Positions 12,501 to 21,500 of a stretch of 23,889 bases of DNA are shown piece by piece. Position numbers and translations under genes: made by a program. Origin of the DNA: Ophiothrix spiculata (lineage: Eukaryota; Echinodermata; Ophiuroidea; Amphilepidida; Ophiotrichidae); NCBI GenBank assembly GCA_000969725.1, contig JXSR01S018353.1; one strand, written 5' to 3'. The first letter of the stretch is position 1. The number at the start of each line of letters is the position of its first letter. The notes under the pieces were generated by a model. It ran no database searches and was not told the DNA's origin. It saw only the letters and a list, made by a program, of their open reading frames with translations.

Positions 12501-15500
12501 TCCATGAAATCAGCCATTTTTATAGCAATGGAAGATCAAATATTAAAAGAAACATTGATTTATTCATATGGGATAGATAAGTTACATATACTAGTATAAA
12601 TCTTTGATGATTCTAGGTCATTTAATATAAAAAACAAGGTTTTTTAACGTTTTTAATTGAACGGAAATACTTTAGAGCGGGAGTGTATTTGATTGTAGTT
12701 GTCAAAAAATGAGAGTTCAACAGTTTGCAAAAAACAAAAAAAGGATGACAAAGAAATCATATACTTAGCATTTACTTTCAGTAAGTTTTAATTGTAGCAT
12801 ATTGGTCAAAAGAATTAATTTGATTTTGATAAAATGTTTAGCATTTGGACTCCATCCATATCGTGATGACATTATTTTTTTGCAATGTGTTTGCAGAAAG
12901 ATTTGATAAAATGTTTAGCNNNNNNNNNNNNNNNNNNNNNNNNNNNNNNNNNNNNNNNNNNNNNNNNNNAATGTTTAGCATTTGGACTCCATCCATATCG
13001 TGATGACATTATTTTTTTGCAATGTGTTTGCAGAAAGATTTGATAAAATGTTTAGCATTTGGACACCATCCATATCTTGATGACATTATTTTTTTGAAAA
13101 TTTGTTTGCAGAAAGAACAGGAAGAAATGATCAGGGAAATCACCTTTGATCAAGATCCACCGCCCCTGGAATGGCACATTGCCAGGACGCCAGATGAATT
13201 TGATCTCTTAACTGTAAGTTCACCTTCATACCATAACTGACATGTTCTGATAGCAAAATTGGTTTAAGGGAGGTCAGAGCCTTACAATCCCTAAAAATTG
13301 TTTTTATCATAACTTAAAAACTAATAATGTAAACTAGATAAATGTATACATTTTTAGAAAGGACATTTTACAACTAACCCATTTATAGCATCAAATTCAA
13401 GTTTTAAGAACTCGCTTTTTTGAAACTCACCAAAAACAAGTTATTTTGCAAAAGTATTGATTAAAAAAATCTACAGAAATAGGTAAAAATCATCTAAATT
13501 GATAGTTCCAGGGAATGTTTTCTCAAATTTTTGATTAAGTTCTTGGATTTCACAAAAATGGCCAAAAAATGCATAAAAAATCATGATTTTTTGAAAAAAA
13601 TGAATGTTTGGCCTATTCGGACTAAAATTTTCCAAAACTTAGGGATTGAACAAAAAATTGAGAAAACATTCCATAAAACAATCGATCTAGATGACTTATA
13701 CCTATTTTTGAACATTTTGGCTGAATAATATTTTTTCAAGGCTTGTTTAAAAATTTGTGGCAAAATACTAGAGTTACTAAAAAGTGAGTTCTAAAATCAA
13801 GAATCTGATGCAATAAATAGATTCCTTGTGAAATTCCCTTTCTAACAATGTATACTTTTCAAGTTATGATCAAAATAAATTTTCAGAAATCGTGAGGCAC
13901 CGACCTCCCTTAATCATGGCAATAACAGAAAAAAACAGTGAGCATGTGTGCAAGGAATTGATTTGTAGATATTGTTGATACCATAATAATTGGAAATACA
14001 GACAGTCCTTGCTGGCCTTCCTGAATCCAACAGGTAAAAATTAAGACAGTGTGGATACACCACATATAGAGGCATAAATAAGAGCATGAAACTTCTTCCA
14101 AGGCAGGCCTTACTTGGTCACTTGACATGTCTGGATATTGGATCAGGATGTCAAAGGTCAAGAGTAATTAAGCAATTTGGACATACTATAAATAAAACAC
14201 TATAATTCGCTGGGACTTTATTTCGCAAATTTTCGAAGTGACTTTTTTGCGAGCATTAAATTTCGCCAATTTGAAATTTTGTGATGATGATGCATGTGTA
14301 ATTAGTACGAACTAATCTGTCCCATTCGGAAATTCGTATTTGGTTTTTAAAAAACGATCTATTGACCCTCACCCCTATCTTTGGTAAATGGAATGATGCA
14401 ACTCCCTGGATGTTGATGTAAACAAGTAAAAAATGGCGGCCTACATTGAGGACGGGTGGGGTGACCGGCATAAGTACTAAAAGTAAACAAGACACAGAAA
14501 AATGTTTTTCTTGTTTTATTATCACAAATGGTAGGTATAAATATAGTAACTCTTTTTGAAATATGTGATGACTCACCCTGAAAAGGGGGGAACTTTGAGA
14601 CAGAACACTGTTCGAGAAACTGGTGAAAATAGTCAGCAAAAAATATAACAGATGAAATGATAAAATCAAAATTGATATCTGCCAAGTCCCCCCTTTCGGG
14701 GTGAGCCATCACATATTGTTTAGTTACTAGTATGTTTAACACTAGTTCTATTTAGCAGTAAATTGTTCCGATAAGCTTAATAAAAACAGTATTTTCACAC
14801 ATGTGCAAGAGCTCGCATGTCATTTCTTAATAAACGAAACATGAACTTGAACAAGATTGTCATGAGGATTTCATTTCGGGCATTCTTTTCCCTCACAAAA
14901 TTTGCGAAATTATAACATGTTTTACAGTAATTAATGCCCGGGAATTAATGATTTTGTGGGAGAGTATTTAAATGATTGGGAGTTTAGAATAAAGAATAGA
15001 AATGTGGGCATCCAGCCTACAATATAAGACTCATAGCATCGTGTGAGTGCAAGAAAGTCGTATCTGCAATAGATGCCATTTGTTATAATATGCATTGCAC
15101 ACTGTATAATGTCCAGTCTTTGGTCAGTGGTTCTTGGAATGGTTCTTCAGGTGACAGTGTCACCTCAGTGTCACCTGAAGAATCATTTCAAGAGCCACTG
15201 ACATATGGCAGAGAAAATTTGAGGGATTTTTCACATTCTAATAATATGGTGTAAAGTAAATGTAACTTAAGGCAGCCATTGCAGATACAACTTTCTTGCA
15301 CTCACATGATGATATTGCCTCACAGGCCATTTGATTGTTACTCCTGTACCCCAGCTGCTGAAGAGTATTTTGACTGAAAATCCAACAACTGATCAAGCAA
15401 GTCAAGCATTATTGCTATTTTGGTGAAAAATGTAAGATTTGTATTGCCATGCGGTCAAGTGCTTGACGTGAATGCCGGGTTGCATTATTGCGCATTTGTA

Positions 15501-18500
15501 CAGTGTCCTCCAGGCATGGACTCATATCATGTCTTGTCTGTACATGTTTATATGTGTATGTTTTAAAGGGGCAATTCATGATCCACTTTTCATGCTCAAG
15601 GTCACCTCTATCGAAATCTAATTTTTTAGCTAAAAAGAATCCTTGCCTGGTATGTGTTACAATCCCCAAACCATTATTGCAAATATCCTTGCATTTTCGA
15701 GAAAAGTGAGAAAATGTGTTATTTTCTAATTATTGTCGGGGCCCCAACAGTAATTACAACACAGTAGCCTATGGAGATGTCAAAAATACTGAAAAGCTTG
15801 TAACTTGAAAACAAATGGTGGGAATCAAGTGAAATTTTCAGCATACCTTTTTGTTGTACTCTTTTTTGATTTAGCTTGAAAATAGGTGCGGTTTTTGTCA
15901 CATCATAATCATGAATTGCACCTTTAATTATGGAAATAAAGCCAGTTTAATTTGATTGAAATGAACAAATTATTTTTTTTTTGTACGTAAAAATACCTTA
16001 ACTGACTTGGAATATTTTGAATTGAAAACTATTATTAAAGTCATTAAATTTTCTACAAATCATGAACATCTGAACGCAATAAATGCATGGAATAAACAAG
16101 CGTATCACCTTGCGTAGTGTGGAAGACTTATCTTTTCATGCGAGCGCAGAGTTTTTCAACCAATCGGGTCACGCACAGTGCATTTTCGCCATCACTGCAT
16201 AGTCGCATGCGCTCTCGGCATACGCACCCTGCAGATTTGTTTTGTAGGAAATTTAATGATTTCAATAATAATACTAGTTAATTTTTTCAAAACTGTAATT
16301 CTTTGATATTAATATTCCCTTTGGATTTGATTGATGTATGTGTATAGCTGCACCCAATTGAGATAGGAAGACAAGTAACATTGCTGGAGGCAGATCTATT
16401 CCGAGCGGTCAAGCCGTCTGAGCTGGTGGGCAGTGTCTGGACAAAGAAGGACAAAAACGAGACATCGCCAAACTTACTCAAGATGATTCACCACTCAAAC
16501 ATGGTAAGTCAGCACAGCACTCCTTGTGAATATGCCATTAGAGATTCATCTTTCTATATCTAGTATTGAGTGAAATATAGACACAGAGTAAGTTGGCTGA
16601 AACCATCAAATGTTCACCACTTAACATGATTTTCATCAATTCCCAGGACAAGAATGTTTTTTGTCCCTGCAGAATGAGTTGGAAAGGGGGACTATAAAAT
16701 GGGCTCTGTCCGTGTGTCTGTCCGTCTGTGTGACCGTCCGTGATAAAAATGTTTAACCCAAATGTTAACATACATTTTCTCAGAGACCGAGGGTCGAACA
16801 TTCCTGAAACTTGGTGGGTGCACTTGGGTGGGGTCTATTGTTGACGCCAAAAAATTTCAAGGTTAGGACAAGGTCATCAAGGGTCATTAAAGGTCAAAGA
16901 AGGTCAAATGGGGTAAACCTTGTTTCCAAATTAAAAAACCCCTCTTAAATAGCATTTTATAAAAAAAAAGATGCATCTCTCCTTTGCTTGCACATTCGCC
17001 TCTGCTTGTAATCGTCAACTTTTGTTTGGCCAGTCCAGTGCTGAGTATCTAGATGGCATAGTTATTATGAGAATTTGTAAGGCCTAATAATGTCCCAGTA
17101 ATTGTCCCCAAGTTCACAGGAGTTCAAATGGGGTACAATTTGGCCACATTCAGCGGGGACATATTTTACACATCCCGTAAACCCGAGTTCTACTTGATCC
17201 TATTTCATCAACTAGATGAAAATAATGTCCAGCTCTTTTTATGTTGTCCAGATCTTGAGAAATAAGATATTGATGTGTTACCTTCTGTACTGATTAGAAA
17301 CAAAATACAGATAGCCTAAAGCACGGGTAGTCTATAATTATTTCCTGTTATTTGACGTCTCCTTTCCTTGGATATACATGGTACACTTTTTATGTGGGTG
17401 TATCTTGTTTGACTTGGTCCTTGGTTAGCTGTCAGTCAGAAATGATAGACTTTGATGAGGTTGCTCTAATGTAGACATCGTCTGACCTTTAGGCATTGTT
17501 GATATATCATGTCAAGGGTTAATAGAATTATTCATATTACATCATGCCTTCAGAATGATCAATACTGTAAGACTGTTTTTTGAAAAAATCTTATTCCAAA
17601 AAAATAAATTGTAGGGCCTATATCCAGTACTTTTTGTAGATGGATTTTTAATGAATTTAAAAAGTTTAAAAAATGGTCTTTCTTTTAATGGATTGAAATG
17701 GTATAATTTCCTTTAACCCTAAAAGAGCCGGGCTTTTTCGACCCACCTCACAGCCGGGGACAGACTCACGATCTCGGAAATGATTGATGAAACATCAAGT
17801 ATAGGGTACTGGTGGATAGCTATGACCCTAACGAGTCCATTTGTACCAAAAATAAGTAAAAACGTACCTTGTATGATGTCACAATGATGTAATAAGTGCC
17901 GTCATGTCAAACACGCAAAAAAACGCCAAAATCATGTTTTTTCGCTATTTTTTTCAAGGAAAAGTTGCATTTTTAGCAATGATGTGTGTCAAAGTATGCT
18001 TATACATGTTCTTACTCCAAATTAATCAAATAAATAAGATAAAAAATAGTGGCAGGGTATCTTGAAAACAAAAACATGATTTCTGTGTAATTTCTATTGA
18101 CCCAGCGTGCCATTACGCAGTGCCACTTCCCAACCCTAGGTCTGATTTTCACAAAAATGGTCTTAAAACAAGCGCAAGGCTTTAAGGAAAATGTTAAGAA
18201 GTTTCCGCACGAAAAAATAACAACCGTTTTTTTAGGGTTAAACATGCAATAATGCGCTTGATAAGTAGGTTATATCATTGTCATTAAATCATAATTATGA
18301 TAAGTAGTAGAAAATTTTGTCCAGATTGTAGATTTAAAAGATATCAGCAAGTTAAATCTTTCCCCTTTCATTTTGAAATTACATTCAACACCTATTCTAA
18401 ATCTGTTTCAAGTAAAGTGAATAGTGTTTCATTTCAGTGAATATTTGCCTTATCTGATGAACTGATTATTCATTTCAGTTGTAATTATTGATGATTTTTG

Positions 18501-21500
18501 TGTTTGTTTTTCAGTTTATTCTATGGTTAGAGAAGTGCATTGTTGAAAGTGAAAACCATGAAGAAAGAGTAGCAGTACTGTCCAGAGTCATAGAAATTAT
18601 GATGGTAAGAGATACTTGAGAAAATTTCATGATATATCATGATATGCGTGTATGAACTGCCACCATTGCCCGTGACAGGTTATATTCAGGCAGCACAGGA
18701 CACAATTTACAGTTTACAAATATTGACTGCTTTGAGGGGCATGGTTTAAATTATTTTCCCGAGGTGATCTCAAAACCATAATATGCCCAAAGTCAAGCTG
18801 AGGGCATATTCATGGTTTTGAGATCACCGAGGGGAAATAATTTTAACCATGCCCCGAAGAAAAAGCAGTCAATATTCGTTTTATATACCGAATATATAGA
18901 TTTTCGTCATCTGGTTGGTTAACTTAAATGAATCATTTTTGCACTTAAAACGCCCGATAGTCAATAGTGGCGCGCGTATTGCTCGTGTTACAACATCGCC
19001 GCAAAAATATGCTGGCGGGCCTAGTGAAAAATATGCCCCGGACCTAGTTAAATCCAAGCCCTCACATTTAACCAATCAGGGGACAGTATACAAATATTTA
19101 CTGCTCATGAGGGCAATTGTGCAAAATATCTACCCAAGGTGACTGGAGACCGTGGGCCTACTATTGCCCGACACCGAATTTATATACCGTATAAAAATAT
19201 TCTTGTCATTTATAACTTGCGTAAACTCACTTGATAAAAGTGCATACGGCCTACTGAGTTGAGCTTACCGTAAATGCTTAGCCTAGCCTAGGCCTAGCTC
19301 TACTATTTTCAAATAGTAGGCCGTGGGCCTACTATTGCCCGACACCGAAGGTGGAGTGCAATAGTAGGCCCACGGTCTCCAGTCACCGAGGGTAGATATT
19401 TTGCACAATTGCTCGAATAAAGAGCAGTAAATATTTGTTTTAAATACTGTATAAAAATATTCTTGTCATTTGATAACTTGCGTAAACTCACTTGATAAAA
19501 GTGCATACGGCCTACTGGGTTAAGCTTACCGTGTATGCTTAGCCTAGCCTAGGCCTAGCTCTCGCCAAATGCAAGCAGCGCTTGAGGATTTCCGACAGCT
19601 GGGTAAAAAGCACTATCATGCAGTCAATTCATCCATCAATTGTTTGAACTCATCCATCTGGTCAATTTTGTTTATTTCATGAAACTACGCTACGGCAAGA
19701 CGAACATGTAAGAACGTAAACAAACCTTCTCGGGCGTTATGTTTGTAAAAAAGCTGATATCGCCCTGCGGTGACGTCACACCAGGGCAATATCACATTTG
19801 TATTGACAAAAAATGCCCGGCTATGATGTCAAACAGGAAATATACCAAATATTTTTGACAGTCTAATGCAGTGTCAACCAATCAAATGACAAGAATGTTT
19901 TCATGCGGTATATAATAATCTATATATGAGGTATATAAAAGCTACTAAATTTAGGGACGAAAGTTTTCTAAAACGCAAATTTAGGATACAGTTTACTACA
20001 TGTATGTATTTCTATTGGGTCACGTATTGAAGAAAATATTACAAAAATCATATTTTTACCTTTCCTTAAAAAATTACAAAAGTGCTCTGATAGCAATAAA
20101 CATAATTATGTTATTTCAAATCCGCTCGGGTTCACGCAAGAACCCAACTGTTTATAGATTTTATCATATTTTGTTACTGATTAGAAATATAAATTTAGTG
20201 ACCATCCCGGAAGTTGTATTTTTCCACAAGTTTTCAACGGCTTTACGCCAGAGGGGCGGTGTAGGACGTGACGCAGCCGGGGATCTACTACGATACTGTA
20301 TGCCAACCAGTAAAAGTTTCCACGTCCACCCTCCTCTGATTGTATTGGTGAAGCAGGAGAGCAAGAAAGTCCACTACTAACCCTATCGTTATGAGGCCTA
20401 GATGTTTGTGAATGTGGAATGAGGTCAAAATGAAATAGCAGCCTACTTCCATCAAAAATAGTGACCGACTCTTAATCACCAGGCATCGAATGTCGTGGTT
20501 TCGAATCCGTTAGGTGCCGTGTGTAGTGTCCTTGAGGAAGATACTTGCCCTCATGTGCTCCTCTCCACCTAGATGTCAAGTGGGTACTGACATTCTTTAT
20601 TGCTGGGAAGGTAACAGACTCGCAGTGAAGGAGGTGTGGCGATCCCCTCTCTGCAAATATAAAAAAAAGTGGAGTCTGGCCCAATTACTTCGAAAGAGAG
20701 ATGGGCACTCTTACCTGTGTTAATACATGCCATCCTCTTTACCTTTTATTTGTTACTATCAGGTTGAAATCTTTTTAGTATAATTACTGGTAAACAGAAT
20801 GAAGTTATTCATTTTTGTTGTGTTGACTGTTTTCAGGTATTTCAAGAGCTCAATAACTTCAATGGTGTATTAGAAGTTGTGAGTGCTATTAATTCATCTG
20901 CTGTTTACAGATTGGAACACACATTTAAGGTGAGTGTTGGCTGTGGATACCCTGGTCACATAACCTTGCGGCAAGGTTACGATGTGTTTAGGGCGTCAAT
21001 TCAGTGGACGCCGATCGGACACTGGCCGGTGACCGACCGGTGTCCGGACGGTGTCCGTGAGCCGTAGAGACGCTGGAAGCATGCCGCAAGAATTTAATTC
21101 CGAGTTAAAACCTTGTTGCTTGTATACAATGTCTTCAGTTATGGTCCCATAACCACCGGCGTCCGAGCGGTGTCCGACCGGGGATCGCAAGCATTCACCG
21201 GTGTCATACCGATGTCATACCAGCGTTGCAGCTTACTACGGCTTATGTGACCAGGGTATAACAAGCATTCTTTTAGATTGATATTTCAACAGGGTCCTGC
21301 CACCAAAACTTGGGCTGCTTTGAAAACCTTTCTCGTTTATTCACCAGCAAATAAAATATTAGCAATGACATCTATTTGAGTTCCACATGTAACCAGCCTA
21401 TGAAGAGTCACATTCAGAAACCTAGGAGCTATTTCCTTGGCGTTAACTTATCTTTCATTTTGATCCTCTTAGTTTTGTCGTTTGAATTTTTGTAACACAA

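Larger units (their letters stand above)
11009..13111 (+). other. SOS intron 6
   Basis: This intron starts with a duplicated donor (10948-11075). It holds a microsatellite with a SINE-like stretch (11286-11440), a Tc1/mariner-like MITE (12191-12687), and ends in a 77-bp tandem array with an assembly gap (12831-13122). The 11441-12190 part is AT-rich with nothing recognisable. Confidence 0.75.
13214..16347 (+). other. SOS intron 7
   Basis: This is the largest intron in the window and is made up mostly of inverted-repeat elements at 13264-13913, 14184-14929 (with one nested), 15028-15325, 15563-15927 and 16030-16270. The 13914-14183 and 15326-15562 stretches show nothing recognisable. Confidence 0.75.
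16504..18514 (+). other. SOS intron 8
   Basis: This intron holds a CTGTCCGT-containing repeat (16676-16915) and a piggyBac-like MITE (17713-18241). The 16916-17712 and 18242-18514 parts are AT-rich with no recognisable gene. Confidence 0.7.
18605..20836 (+). other. SOS intron 9
   Basis: About half of this intron (18718-19935) is nested palindromes and direct repeats. A tRNA-derived SINE lies at 20455-20728. Between them, 19936-20454 has an open frame of 126 codons (20000-20380) that resembles nothing I know. Confidence 0.7.

Noticed and set aside
10948-13122. CRISPR-like array
   Set aside because: The repeats are direct tandem copies without unique spacers, in a eukaryotic intron.
13022-13240. 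Open frame starting upstream of exon 7, as a separate small gene
   Set aside because: Its second half is exon 7 of SOS and the first half is tandem-repeat intron. It is better treated as a possible alternative acceptor.
14256-14742. Two overlapping minus-strand open frames of 127-137 codons
   Set aside because: They lie across the arms of two foldback elements. The composition reflects the repeats and no family is recognisable.
16538-16801. Minus-strand frame with [11 protein letters not shown]
   Set aside because: It is a translation of the CTGTCCGT repeat and has no gene support.
20000-20380. Open frame of 126 codons on the + strand in intron 9
   Set aside because: It has no recognisable motif and lies in repeat-rich intronic DNA with an overlapping open frame on the other strand. 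There is no splice or homology support.
20460-20530. Functional tRNA gene
   Set aside because: A B box is present, but no matching acceptor stem or clear A box, and the downstream sequence is SINE body. It is a SINE head.
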